Source: Ascaris suum (taxonomy: Eukaryota; Nematoda; Chromadorea; Rhabditida; Ascarididae). Taken from it: 64,000 nucleotides of DNA. How positions within the stretch are numbered: position 1 is the stretch's first letter; the number at the start of each line of letters is the position of its first letter. Where the stretch lies: contig CM024174.1 in NCBI GenBank assembly GCA_013433145.1, positions 5,728,336 through 5,792,335 on the forward strand, read 5' to 3'. Made by a program: the position numbers and the translations under genes. The notes beneath the pieces are model-generated. The model saw only the letters and a list, made by a program, of their open reading frames with translations, had not been told where the DNA came from and did not search any database. Positions 1 to 18,790 of the stretch are shown here, one piece after another.

Positions 1-1140
1 CCAAACACTTTTCACGAATCGTGAACAAAAATAGTCATGCACAATTATGCCTTCATACTGAGAGTGAACTGTGCATAGCTCTTCTACGGGAGGTTCCGTT
101 TTCTGTGACCCATTAGCATGGCATACAAGTTTCTTAGCGCGTTCTCATGTACATAAGACAACGAAATTAATGAATAAATGTAAGTGATAGTGTGAGAAAC
201 CATCTTATGATGCATATGCAGCGAATTTTCGCAGCCCAAGCATCATTGGTTTCTGATATAAAAATTGCACACCTGTGGACTCATGTACGCATGGCTCATG
301 CACAGAGACATGGCATTGCCATACAACTGATTGCGACACGAATTTAAAAAACGCAAGAAAGGCATTGCTGCAATAAATCCTTTAGGATGTAAGTATTGTG
401 TCTGCATAACCACTGCGATCTTTGTATCACAGTAAAATAGCTGAGATTGATTTCGCTCCGAATTTACTGCCCTCAGTAGAACGACTTTCACTCATTTATG
501 CGAAAGTCTTCAACATTTCAACATTCCAAAGCTTTGATTATGTGTTTCTTTTGCGTGAATAGCCAGTCGAACAAAATCAGATAAGCATCTTCGTTTGATG
601 GTTAGAGGCCGGAAAAGTGTTTTATATGAAAACAATATTGTAAGGTAAAATATTTTTTTCTACCCCGTGTTTTTCCTCTTACTATGCGCTACTTTTATTG
701 CTTATTTTGAAGGAAATTCACTGAGAAAGTAAATGTCGAAGTTTGTGTTGAGACAGTCGACTTATGAACATCTTTCTTGCATCGCCTATGCCTAGCATTT
801 TTTATCGTCATCGTTGTTATAGCCCATATGGAGTCCGTAGAAATGCATTAGTTGACATTTATTTCAATTTATATGCGTATGCGATTAAAAATATAAACGA
901 ATTAAAATAAATGCTCAAAACCTACAAGAAAACATAGTAACTCGTTTATGATGTCGAATACAGCGCTAGTCGTTTCCTTTACTACTTATCACAAGTTTAT
1001 TCTTTACCTCATTTTGAATAATTGGGAAATGGATTTTCTCCATTTCGTAATTTTGTTTTGCTTATCATTACACAAGCCGAGTCGTGAGTGATGCTCAGTA
1101 AAGTTCCTCCGGAATGAGCTTAATAACATGACGAGAGGAA
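1..1140. other. Upstream non-coding region
   Basis: AT-rich sequence before the phosphatase gene. No recognisable exon, RNA gene or repeat is seen on either strand. An open frame of 82 codons on the minus strand (243-491) has no family resemblance and no splice context. The phosphatase promoter presumably lies here, but no specific element can be identified. Confidence 0.5.
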
Positions 1141-1148
1141 TATTTCAG
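1141..1148 (+). promoter_or_regulatory. Candidate splice acceptor at the 5' end of the PTP mRNA
   Basis: TATTTCAG is a good match to the nematode 3' splice consensus (TTTTCAG). It lies 50 bases before the proposed start codon at 1199. With no upstream coding exon in evidence, it could receive a trans-spliced leader or be the acceptor of a 5' UTR intron. An alternative acceptor, ATTCCAG, ends at 1173. RNA evidence is needed to choose. Confidence 0.4.
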
Positions 1149-1198
1149 CAAGATAGGCACGAAGAGATTCCAGCAAGATTACGTCCGCACGCATACCA

Positions 1199-1274
1199 AT
1201 GCCGTTCAGGAAAGGGTTTCTGCGACGTGTGACCATTCGCATGCGGCATGGACTTGACACCAGTAAGCAGACGG
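1199..1274 (+). CDS. PTP exon 1 (start codon)
   Basis: Encodes residues 1-25, beginning MPFRKGFLRR and rich in Arg and Lys. An in-frame TAG at 1154-1156 precedes the ATG with no other ATG between. The donor GTGAGT starts at 1275. The exon leaves one base (G), which exactly complements the two bases CC opening exon 2 (GCC, Ala26). No family motif lies in this exon, so it rests on phase, splice consensus and start context. Confidence 0.7.
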
Positions 1275-4200
1275 GTGAGTACTCCTCGACAAGCTGCCAT
1301 ATTTAAGATCATTTATTCGCTAGCGGCTTTGTTGGACGAAATGTGGATGATATTAGAACGCTGTAAAGAGCCAATTTCACTTTCACAATGTACGGCTTAG
1401 AAAGGTTCAGTTTTAGTCAATGTTTATTGCCCGATACACCAAACACATCTAACTTCAGCAACAAAATTCGCCGCCTTCAACAAAACAGCCGAAAGGTTTC
1501 CGTTTCAATTTGAAATTTTTGAACACGAGGATGAGTTTTTGGCCTGTGGTTGCAAATTGAAAGTTCTCAACTATACTGACAAAGAGTGCCAAGTTCTTGA
1601 GAACCAAGAAACGAGGAATTGTTTTGAATGACAGTAATGAAATTTTTCGCAGAAAGGGTATGTTAGAATTCATTTATTGTATTGCTTTTCCGACCATTTT
1701 ATGAATAAGGGTAGTACAAATGAAATTGCGGTTACACATAGAATGCATTTTATAATATAAAATTGTGACTATTATTTTTTTCGAATACTTTAGTGTTCCC
1801 ATGGTTGGAAATCTACAGGGTTTTATTGCATTTGTTTACAGTATTTCAGTCTAAATGCCTTATATTTCGTTGACTACATGTTGTGTCGTTCACTATATTT
1901 TGTGAGCACAGTAGGTAGAAATTCAAGTAAAGAGTGACGAACAAAAATTAAGCACTACACGACCTCCTCATTTTGAAGTTGGCGAATGAGTGAAAAGGTT
2001 TAACATTTGCAGCGCATGATGATAGGAGAGATAAAAGTTAATAAAAGTTAAATTTTTCTAGCCGAAGAGGATGGGACACAAATAGAACGCGTCGACCGTA
2101 CTAAAAAGAGGAAGGGAGCAATGATAAGAAAAGGTGACTCACCTGAGATGATTGAACAGATGCGAGCATTTTGTTTAGCATCTGCACGGTGCGGTGTTCA
2201 GGTGGATCTTTCGTTTATTTGCTGCCACAATTGAAAATGGGTATTCACGCTTTTGAAGAAATATATTAGATTCTGTGTATATTAGTTCGATACATAACAG
2301 TATGCAGTAACAGTAGATATTGAAGAACTTACAACCTGAAGACTCTGTTTTATTCCTTGGCGAATTGATGAGAATTTCGGCAGTTTTCATACCCACCGTC
2401 AGGTTTTAGTACTTGTCTTTCAAAAATCCATCAAAATTATCAAAAAATACTAAAAATTCTTCTATTGGATAGTTAGCTGAAACGACTATAAAAGCTGAGA
2501 AAATATCAACAGATAAAGTTAAGAAGTCGAATGAATTTTTAAGCCAAATTCACTAAATAAGAAATAAATCAGAATTAGGAGAAAATACATTTTTCACATA
2601 CTAATGAATTAACTTCTAATAAGTAAGTGTCATATTCGACGTTTTTCTAAGAACATATCATGAACGCTAATAGATAATCGTTGCTGCTTTATTTCATTAC
2701 CTCTCCCTCTCGAGAACATTCTATGACTTACAGTGACAAGAAGTACCATCAAAATGAACCTAATTTCAGGGTTTGGTGCAGGAGTTTATGGAAATTAAAA
2801 AGTCGACCCCTCCACCTGCACAGCTGAAAAAGACCGCATTCGATAAAAATATTGACAAAAATAGATACAAAGGTTAATTAATCTAAAACCGATGCTAACA
2901 GAGACGTCTTCATAATGATAGATTTACTCAAAAACGGAGAAAAGCACAACGAACATTAGCTGCGAGCTAGTCTTTTGACTAATGCATGACATTCCTATTT
3001 TTTACAAGCGCTCATTGACAGCTTGATTATATTAATAGAAGTTGTGTTTTTAGAAAATAAGAGAACGATAATTTAATTAAAATCAGAAACTATGAGGATG
3101 CTCATTACTCTTTGAATAACGCCGATTTTCCGGCTAAAACAAGAAGTGATCATGCAATGATATGCTTAACACGAAATCTGCTGGTTAATTCTTGCAAACA
3201 GTGTTGTACATAAGTTTCAACGACATGAAAAGAAAATTATAGAAAGAAAAATTAGCGAGGCAAATGAGGTTTATCACTACCACTTTATTAGCATCGTCTA
3301 ACACCGAAATCGACCATACCTTAAATTGCCACTTCAACTATTTTTCATTGTAACGACTGGGAGCGCAGCAGATTTAAACAACTTGTTACTTGACTAGAGT
3401 TACACATAACAGGTTGAGTCTTGTTGTCCTTAGAGTCGTATTTTCTTTCCAGCGGTACAAACTTTCGAAGGCGAAGTAAATTGACATACCCTAAGTTCCC
3501 AGGTGGGCTCCGTCATAGCGAGGAATTTTCAGACGTGTATTGCACGGACGACACTCGTGTTGTATTGACATATCCACCAGGATGCGATAACGATTATATC
3601 CATGCAAATTGGGTCGATATCCGGGAGTCGAAACACAAATTCATATGCACACAGGTAGGAAGCACACACAATAGCGATTTTTATTATGATAAGGTGCGTG
3701 TTGTCAAAGTCACGTGTGCCAAGAAAGAGGGTAGAAAGGAGAAGGATGGCACGAGAAAAAAGGGGTGCAAAGACAGGGGGACGGCAGGGTAGGGAAGTGG
3801 CACCGGAGGAAGGTAGCGATGAGTTTTCCCTGCAAAGGAAATATGAGCAATTAAAAGGAATGATTGAAAGGACATCTAGAGAATTCGGAGCTTCTGCGGG
3901 ATTTTTTTTTTGCGATTTTCTGTTGCTGTGCATATGAAGCGCTGTCAGCGATTAGCCGGTTTTAACAAAGATGCCATTTCATTCACTTCTAATGTCATTT
4001 AACATCTTCTATGAGCTGCACGTCATTTGATTGCATAAAAATTACAAAAAGGCAGCATAGTTTGAAAAGACTGCGCAGTGGCTCATGTTGCATTAGATGA
4101 GTGTTATAAAACATCAGTCAACCAAGACGAAACGTATTTGTTGAGAAACTCGACGGTAAGTTGGATGGAATGGCTTGTCGCTGAGATTTTATGAATTCCA

Positions 4201-6938
4201 GCTTTCTTGTTGGCAGTTTTTAAATGCCTTTTGCCTCGTATGCCTACACTTTGCTCACTCTGTCATCTTTCGAGGTTATTTTTCATCATTCACAATGCAT
4301 CACCTCTTCCTAATTTGAAAAGTCAACTCAGCGTAGATCGTATACAACCATCCAGACAACGCTATTCGAAGAGATTTTCAAAATTGTTTGTTTCATGTCT
4401 CCCATAACAGTGACAGTCACTCTTTTAGGCGACACCTGACATACTCAAATGATCAGTTTCGTGCTGCAAGATATGACCACTTTAAAAGCGCATTACTTCC
4501 CTATGTATTGCAGGGAAGCCTATGTTGGCAACCGTATGCTGTACTCCTGGCCCATTTGAACTTTTATTGTTGAAAATATCTGGACTGAGAATATAATCGT
4601 ATTTGTGCCAAATGGAGCACCTTGACGCAATCTGAATTGTTTGGTCATTTCTTGCATAGAGAGAGCTTAAAAGTGAAGACTCAACAAGAATTTCAGTGAG
4701 CCATGACGGAAGATTTTCTGTTCCTTTCACTTGCCGATTATAGAAATGTCGGTCGATGTTTCGTGATTAGAACAGAATGAATCTGTGGCAGTGACATACA
4801 TGTGATCTTTCTATAACTTCATTCCCTTTAATATTATTCAAGAAAACAATCCGAGAAATCATATTGGAAGAAAAATGACCTCTGAATTCCGGTCGCTTAT
4901 CTATTTAAGGACGACATACGTAAGTTTGGCTAAATTTGCGACACTTTTCTTTTCGCATTAACATCAACATGGAATTGCAAATTGTTAGATTCTGAAAGCT
5001 GAAAAGAAATGTGGATTCACGCAGCCAAAGGAATGAATTACATCAAATTTGTGCATATGATATTCGCTCGATGAATTTACGTAAATGAGCGATATAGGGG
5101 TAAAATTTAGGCGCCGAAGACAAACACGCTAGTTGACTTTTGGAGGATGGTGTGGCAAGAAAAATCAAAAGCCATCGTCATGCTGTGCAATATCATGGAA
5201 TGTGGCAAAAAGAAGTGCGAGCAATATTGGCCTGCAAACGTGGACGAAACGGTACAGCTTACCAAAACATTCATCCAGTTGTTCCAGAGACACACCTTAC
5301 ACCTTAAAGGCCTCTTCACTTCGTCGGTTGGAAAAAGCAGAAGATGCACATATTGAATTACAGGTTATATGATATGAAAGCCTTCAAATTTGTGCGTCGT
5401 AACGAATTTACTATATAATAAGTTTTATAATCGCCTCCAATATGTTTATAAACCCCGCGGGCTACATTGCAAACGTTGAGGACGACCATTGAAACCTTTA
5501 AAAGAACTTTCTGGGCCGAAAATTTTCAACAGAGTTGAAAAATTTTAGAAGTTTTCGTCGCCACTTATATACTTTTCCGAATCATCGCCACTTATACTTC
5601 TCAGCACCGCCGAACTTCAGCAGCATTCATTTCCCCCTTAGCGACACAATGACCCCGCTAGAGTAGTCTTCATGGAAATATATAGTCCGCATGCAATTTT
5701 TAAGGATCCTTCAGCTAAATGTCTTCTTAGACACAACTTTTGAGAAACTTGGCTTATCATTTAATTTTTGATCTATCCTTAATCATTTCAATCCGTTTTA
5801 TGAAAGCGGTCATTGCATAATTCTTCCTCATCATATTTTGCCCAAATGTACAGGGATTTTGATATTCTATTAAAAAATTTCTTAACGGTAGGTCTGTATC
5901 TATCTCAAGATCTGTGTCACCTTTTCAGCAAACCTACGGTCCAATCACTGTAAAGAACTTGAAAATCGTGCAGGCGGAAAAAATGCTTACAGTAAGCCAG
6001 CTGGAAGTGAGCAGCAATTCGGAGCCTCCTTTATCTGTTGAGCACATGTTCTGGAACAATTGGCCTGATCGTGGTGTGCCCGAAAATTATCTGGCTTGCT
6101 TCAGGCTGCTCGCACGGCTCAAACACTATACCCATATCATTGTCCACTGTTCGGCTGGTAAGAAACTCTCTAAAGTTTATAATTTAGAATATTTCGGCAA
6201 CAAAAATTATAGAACGAAAACAATAACCTGGAGGATTGCAATCGACAAGATGGAAATATGCTACTTGAAATTTGCAAAATTTTAAAAGCACTCACTGTTC
6301 ACGTGAGAAATTGTCTGCTTGCAGAATTCGACTGCACTTCTGTTCCAAATGTATTTTCATTAGCCTCTTAAGCTATGTCGTGAGTAATCAGGAAACAAGG
6401 CTGAAGGTCAACACTGTGCATACAACAGTTTTGGCTTCTATGGCGTAAACATTGAAAGACTTTACCGTAAACCGTCACCTCGCTGATCTGCTGTGTTTAA
6501 CTCGTCGTTCCAATCGATTTTCGGCAGGAAGTCTCCCAGGTATTCACTCGCATCAATAACTAGACAAACTCAGGAATATGGCAAAACTGACCTTCATTTA
6601 AAATGTATTTCAAGCAATGCTTAGCTTCAGGTATCGGTCGTACGGGTACTGTTGTTGGACTGGAAATGGCAATGCAAGCGTTTATGGCCGGCGAGAAGCT
6701 TTCAATGGTTGATGTGGTGAAGGAGTTACGTCGGCAACGTCCTGGCTCTGTACAAACCGATGTGCAATACGTCTATATGCATCGATGCATAATTGGTTTA
6801 AGTGAGAATAAGAAAGCAGTAAAGCGCGAGGAAATGAGTTCCTTTATGGAACAATTCGATCAACTACTCAAGATTAGAGGATGCATATTAGCACCAAATA
6901 TTCCGCCTACAACTATTACGGCAAGAGGAACCATTTGA
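1199..6938 (+). CDS. Protein tyrosine phosphatase, nematode non-receptor type, seven exons, complete
   Basis: A classical cysteine-dependent phosphatase that removes phosphate from tyrosine in proteins. The model joins 1199-1274, 2062-2201, 2770-2872, 3533-3654, 5111-5251, 5929-6157 and 6631-6938: 1119 bases, 372 residues plus TGA. Every junction is GT-AG and in phase. Motifs seen: KNRY (102-105) with DVYCTDDTRVVL after it, DYIHANWVD, DFWRMVWQE, WPD loop WNNWPDRGVP (Asp241), P-loop HCSAGIGRTG (Cys268, Arg274) and Q-loop QTDVQ (312-316). All catalytic residues are present, so the enzyme should be active. The start is the first ATG after an in-frame TAG at 1154. No signal peptide or membrane segment is seen, so it is probably cytosolic. 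The basic N-terminal 60 residues before the domain resemble the small one-domain PTPs greatly expanded in nematodes. No canonical AATAAA is seen close after the stop. The exact orthologue cannot be named. Confidence 0.93.
2062..2201 (+). CDS. PTP exon 2
   Basis: Encodes residues 26-72 after the acceptor TTTTTCTAG. It is lysine- and arginine-rich (TKKRKG), then has a helix-like stretch ending FCLASARCGVQ. That leads directly into GLVQEF of exon 3, the usual start of the domain in nematode PTPs. The donor GTGGAT at 2202 is weaker than consensus, but the phase-0 join is exact. Confidence 0.85.
2770..2872 (+). CDS. PTP exon 3, start of the catalytic domain
   Basis: Encodes residues 73-106 from the acceptor AATTTCAG: GLVQEFMEIKKS, a proline-rich STPPPAQL, then the pTyr-recognition region ending KNIDKNRYK. 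The KNRY motif marks the N-terminal part of the PTP fold. The donor GTTAAT starts at 2873, and the single base left over (G) joins AC of exon 4 to make Asp107. Confidence 0.9.
3533..3654 (+). CDS. PTP exon 4
   Basis: Encodes residues 107-147, DVYCTDDTRVVL through DNDYIHANWVD to KFICTQ. The acceptor is ATTTTCAG ending at 3532. The open frame continues upstream to 3421, but only this acceptor gives the right phase and restores NRYK-DVYC, the normal spacing in the family. The donor GTAGGA starts at 3655. Confidence 0.92.
3655..5110 (+). other. PTP intron 4 with polypurine stretch
   Basis: A 1456-base GT-AG intron, the longest in the gene. From about 3721 to 3850 its + strand is strongly purine-rich, including G-runs. 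It resembles, in opposite orientation, the pyrimidine tracts scattered through the window. No coding exon is seen inside. Confidence 0.8.
5111..5251 (+). CDS. PTP exon 5
   Basis: Encodes residues 148-194. APKTNTLVDFWRMVWQEKSK corresponds to the conserved TQGP..T..DFWRM element of PTPs, followed by AIVMLCNIMECGKKKCEQYW, the hydrophobic core strand and YWP motif. The acceptor is AAATTTAG. The donor GTACAG starts at 5252. The frame stays open past this donor to 5355, but cutting here restores DET-QTYGPITV, the expected sequence. Confidence 0.92.
5929..6157 (+). CDS. PTP exon 6, WPD loop and start of the P-loop
   Basis: Encodes residues 195-270: QTYGPITVKNLKI, then the WPD loop (WNNWPDRGVP, general acid Asp241), then IIVHCSA with catalytic Cys268. 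The acceptor is CTTTTCAG. The donor GTAAGA starts at 6158 and splits the conserved P-loop glycine codon. Confidence 0.95.
6631..6938 (+). CDS. PTP exon 7, P-loop end, Q-loop and C-terminus
   Basis: Encodes residues 271-372. GIGRTGTVVG completes the phosphate-binding loop (Arg274). RQRPGSVQTDVQYVYMHR carries the Q-loop glutamines. A polar helix (KKAVKREEMSSFMEQF) and a short tail ending TARGTI precede the TGA at 6936. The acceptor is AGCTTCAG. The length beyond the domain is normal for small nematode PTPs. A further cryptic intron near the end cannot be excluded. Confidence 0.93.
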
Positions 6939-14074
<7,136 letters not shown>

Positions 14075-14376
14075 CGCTGCTTGAATTACTCAGCTCTCTA
14101 TGTTTTTTATATTTTTTAGACAGAAACTGCAGAATTCTTCAAATAATTAGTGAATACTTGAAAATTGAATCATTCGGTTTATTCTTAGTCAAAAAACCAT
14201 TCAAAAATGGTCATAGTTTTGAGTATATTGAATATTGAAAGTCTCAGAATGTAATATTGTAGCTTATTGCTATGAATAATAATTTTCAGTTTCTTATCTT
14301 TTACGTAAACGACAATACAACTATGACAGCTTTTTGGCGAAAATTTTGAAGAGATATTCGTTACATGAATTCGATG

Positions 14377-14421
14377 CGAATTAGGATATTATTTAGCAAC
14401 GAATTAAGATATTATTAGCAA
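14377..14421. repeat. Short tandem duplication, unit 22-23 bp
   Basis: Two adjacent copies of a unit containing GATATTATT and AGCAA (14377-14399 and 14400-14421). They differ by one base change and one base of length. A simple local duplication. Confidence 0.85.
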
Positions 14422-17400
14422 CTAAACAAACCGCTGTTAACGACACTTCATACAAATATATACCACAATTTTCAATCGCTTCAACTTGCTTGTTAATGCC
14501 ATTTTCGTCGTTTGCATTTTGTTGCTGAGTGTTTTTTTTTCTGGAAAATCCGGGCATATTCCTTGTTTCACATTGTTTTGTGCTACTGAGGTGGTCTCCA
14601 GCTTAAAGTGATGATCGACTTTATTCCATAGTAAGGAACTTTTAAAACCTCTTGCATATTCGGTGGGCAACTTAATAAAATTATCCAACGGACAGTAGAG
14701 AATGGTACGTGATTTTTCCAGCCTTTGGAATTCAATCTACATTTTCGTCTGTTCAGTCTAGTCCTTTGTGAAAGTATTCATCTATAAAAAGAAGATGAAT
14801 GTAGAGTTAATTTACATATTATGCAAAGTGAAACAACTCTGTTTGTTGAAAAAAACGAGTGAAAACAGTCGTTGTTTAGTGTAAATTGGGCAATATTTGT
14901 GAAAAACTTCCAGTGGTCACCTTGAAAACTTGTAGTTTGTTCCTCGACTTTCATCTCATTAATTGCTCACCTTAAGTGCCTCACTGAGGTTCCCTCTCTA
15001 ACAAACTTAATAGCTCAGCATTTTGTGTCGCTTAATGCTTTTGTATGTTAAGTTCTTTATCGGAATTTTTCCTTCGATTGGCACCCTTTTTGTCATTCGG
15101 AGCTTTAGAGCTTCTCGCGTCATTCTTATCGAGGCGAAAAGAAGAAATGAGTGTGAGAAGCATTTTCGTAAATCACCTAGGGGAACGGAAGTCGTGCCTC
15201 ACCTGTTTCCATTAAGAAAAACGCCTTCTTTGTTTGAGACTCACCACTTTAGAAACGAGCCGAGTTTTCGAAACCACTCTCTGTACTTAGTATTCAGGTT
15301 TTCTGCCAACGAACTATATTAGACAAAAATTGCCTCCGAAAAAGAACTGAAAATCAGTATAACCCGACGTTAAATTTGGCAAACAGCGGGTTGTTACTTG
15401 GAGGTATTTGCTTTCAATCTTAATGAAGACGAGTAAAAAATGATCTGAATGGTGGAGTCCCATAAATATCGCTTTACAGTTTCTCTGCTGAGAATCTATA
15501 GATCTGGTCTTTGATTCAAAAGCGGTATTTGTCAATACGCTCTTCGTAAACTGTATAATGGCAGATCAACACATTTTCCGCGATGGTCTGTTTATCAACC
15601 CATTGTAATGCCACTGCTTCGAACCACCCGCTTTTTCCATCCTTTGAATCAATTCGATTCTTTTTGCGCGCTTCCAAATTAAATTAGGTCTAATCACTTC
15701 CAATCGATTAATCCAGAAAACCTTTCAAATAGCGGTACATTGTGCAGGTTCAACATGTATTTGCATGGGCCTTGTTCGTGATCATACAAATTGCAACGTG
15801 AGAGTTAAGGAAAAGTTATAAAGCGTATTGGAGTTTTATAAATCACGCACAATATGTCACCTCCGGTGTCTCCTTTTATGATACCTACCGTCGTTTGTTA
15901 TCTTGGAACCCCGCATTTCTTTACCGTGAGGGTTCGTTTGTAGTGTTTCAGCATAGCGAAAATTGATGGCTTTAGAGAACAAAGGTTGCATACGAAAGTC
16001 TGTTTCTAACGTAGAAAATGGTTGCAGAGGTATAAAGAAGCCTTTGATAAGGTGTCCGCTAGTCGAAGTCAAACACATGAGGAGCATTCCAAGGAAGCAT
16101 AACATCCGTTGGAAATGACGAACGTTCTGAGAAACTTTCAGCTGACATCACTGTAGGAAATGTTGCCCAATTGAGCTAACAGAATTACGAAGATCATCAC
16201 CAAGCAAACCATAATATTTATGCAGCAATAGAGTCGTCAAAAGGGACACATCCGTGAATTTTTTTGTCCAGGACTTGGAGTGTGCCACATCGCAACGAGT
16301 TTTGTGTCTTCTGTGCTAATGAACTAGGAGCAACAGGTTATTCAGATCTGTAAAAAGCTTCAGGAACGTTGTGAAAACGGCTGAAATTTAATTTCAATTA
16401 TAGCTGCTATGGACGATGAGGAATAGTTTTACTGGTGTGACGAGGAAACTAGACAACAATCGTTACCAAGGAAATTTAAAATACCACAAGGATTAGAAAG
16501 AAGTCGCCGAGTTCACAATGATGCGAAATTGATTGCAGATTGCTTGCTCGCTTGTTTTTTGATATTAGTGACGTATTTCATAAAGAATTTTGTTCCATTC
16601 GGCTGGACACGTGGGATGCTGATTAGCGAATCTTGGATCCTGCTTTACGACAATGTTTGGCTCATTTATCATTCTTCATGCGTGAATTTTTAATAACTGT
16701 GATAGAGTTCGTTTTTTTCATCTCCCTTCACTCCTCTGATTCAAATCTTCCCTCCGCCCACTGACATTCCTTATTCTCCAAATAAACCTCAAGCTCAAAA
16801 TAGAATGATTCGAAATAATAGAAAAGTTTCAAGAGATGCCGCAGTGAGATATGATGGAGAAGGTAAATGGTTTCCGGTCGTTACAGTCGCATTGCGATAG
16901 TTGCATCAATGCGGTGGAGGTTACTTTGTAGGAGGTTAAGGCATGATTTCTTTATCCACATGCATGGCCTTTTGTAGACAAATTTTGAGAGGTTTCGAGC
17001 AGCATGTTCTTTTGCTCTAGGTCATCTCTTACACTGAATGTTCTAGCCATAACGAAATGCTACTGTTTTGATACCTAAAAGAGGAAGTTGAACACGTTAT
17101 TTTTCACCGATTCTCCTTGCTTCATACTGCTTTCTTAAGAATATATTGTGTATCTGCTAGAGGCATCAATGTTTTGGCAAACGTGTCCATGCTAGGATCT
17201 TTCCTTTAAGAAGGTGTGGAAAGGTAATCAGTTTACCAGAAATTTTATTTCAGCTCGAAGCATTCAGCTAATCAGTCCGAACTTTTTTTTAATAAAATTA
17301 GCTAAATTACAATATCACAACGGACTGTCTCGTTATACTAATTTGACATCTGAAGTATTTCTAGCTCTGACCAGAACTGTGCAGTTTTTTCACACTTATG

Positions 17401-17950
17401 TTCTAGAGTTACATCGAGAGAATAGCCTGAAGATTGCGTGTGTGCGGTCGACAAATTAGTCTTCGTTTAAATAGGTGAGATTCGTAGCGGAACTCTGATT
17501 GCCCTCTTCACCGGCATCAAACGTTTCATTTCGTTTCATTCGATTCGCTGCGATAAACAAGTCTAACTTATATTGAAACGATGTGCTCATTTTCTCGTAT
17601 TATCCACCAACACCAACAATATCTCCAAGTGAAGACTGCTGCTAATTAAAACACTCTCAATAGAATATTATCCGAGCACTGAAATTTCATCTTCTAGAAG
17701 TGGCAATATACCTATACTAAAACTTTTCCCATATGGTTCATTACTGGATAAAATGTAAATATTGAAAAATGCATACAGTGACATGTTGTTGTGGTTTGTT
17801 CTGGGCATTTTACGAACGTCTGAAAGTCTAGAACATCAAATGTCTAGAATATGTAAATGCATCATATTTTCATATTTCTTTTACAGCGAAGAGATCTTTC
17901 TATGCACTTTTGCCAATTTATATTCCCAGAATGCATATTGGCAGCATCAT

Positions 17951-17985
17951 GAGTGTGCGCAGGTGTGTATGTGTCTGCCTGATCG
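17951..17985. repeat. GTCTGCCT-type dispersed repeat copy
   Basis: A GT-rich stretch containing TGTGTCTGCCTG at 17970-17981. The same 12-mer occurs at 29411-29422, and related words occur at 40905-40917 and 48300-48358. It is probably a degenerate member of a dispersed low-complexity family. Confidence 0.45.
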
Positions 17986-18770
17986 GTAGCTGCAACGTGG
18001 GATGGGCTAAAATAACTGTTGCGAACTTTAATGCAAGAAATGTGCTACGTAGGACAGTTTCCCATCTAACGTTCTGCAGTTATGCATCAAATTTCAAAAG
18101 AATTATTGACGTTCAAAGATGAGAAATATTTGTATCCACTTTCGCACTGGTCATATTGCAGAAATCCGAATCTTTTCAAAAAATTTACACAACAAGCGAG
18201 AGAATCAATTAAAAAGTGGATGCTTATTGCACATGTTCTATTATTTGTCAGTAACTCATATAACTGCCTCGACTAATGACTGTCCCGTTAGCTCATCTCC
18301 ACTCGTTTTTATGCCGCGTTCATCAAATCCGTGCATCAGAAAGTCGACATAGTCGTCTGGAAAAAGAGAGGAAGGATGGTTGAGAATCTTATATAGTGGA
18401 TTACTGAGCGGTCATTAGATAAAATTATGAAAATTTGAATTTTGAACGGTCTCACTTCTTAGAATGTGGGAATTTTTCTTGCTAAAAATTCTTCCAATGT
18501 ATTCAGCGTCTTCTTTCATGCAATATATGTGCTAAGAACTTGAAAATGCACCATGTTCTTGCTCTCAAGAACATCTTTTCGAACGAAGGAAACAGTGAAT
18601 GATATAATTATTGATTTGTCTTTTTGCAAGTTGGAAAGAGACCGTTGCTATGACATGCTTGATCTGTCAGCCCGTTAATTTCTTACCACTTTCTAAGCTG
18701 ATCGTCCTCGTGAGATCGAACATCAAAATTCTGCCATTTTAGACCACTTATTATAATCTGTCATGAATAT

Positions 18771-18790
18771 TATTGCGCTTGTGCGCAATA
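18771..18790. repeat. Small perfect hairpin, 8-bp stem
   Basis: TATTGCGC, a four-base loop TTGT, then GCGCAATA. The stem is GC-containing in an AT-rich setting. No terminator or RNA role can be shown. Confidence 0.6.

Noticed and set aside
3421..3532. Open frame upstream of PTP exon 4, with an alternative acceptor TTTCCAG ending at 3452
   Set aside because: Using 3453 as exon start puts exon 3's leftover base out of phase and reaches a stop within about 11 codons. The acceptor at 3532 restores NRYK-DVYC exactly.
3529..3933. 134-codon minus-strand frame opposite PTP exon 4 and intron 4
   Set aside because: It is a shadow of the sense coding exon and the purine-rich intron. It has no motif and overlaps a well-supported exon.
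5252..5372. Continuation of the exon 5 frame to a stop at 5353-5355, and an overlapping frame to 5372
   Set aside because: These read through the donor at 5252. Splicing to 5929 gives the expected PTP sequence and the catalytic half of the enzyme.
6603..6630. ATG just upstream of PTP exon 7
   Set aside because: It is intronic. The acceptor at 6630 splits the conserved P-loop glycine codon and joins HCSA to GIGRTG.
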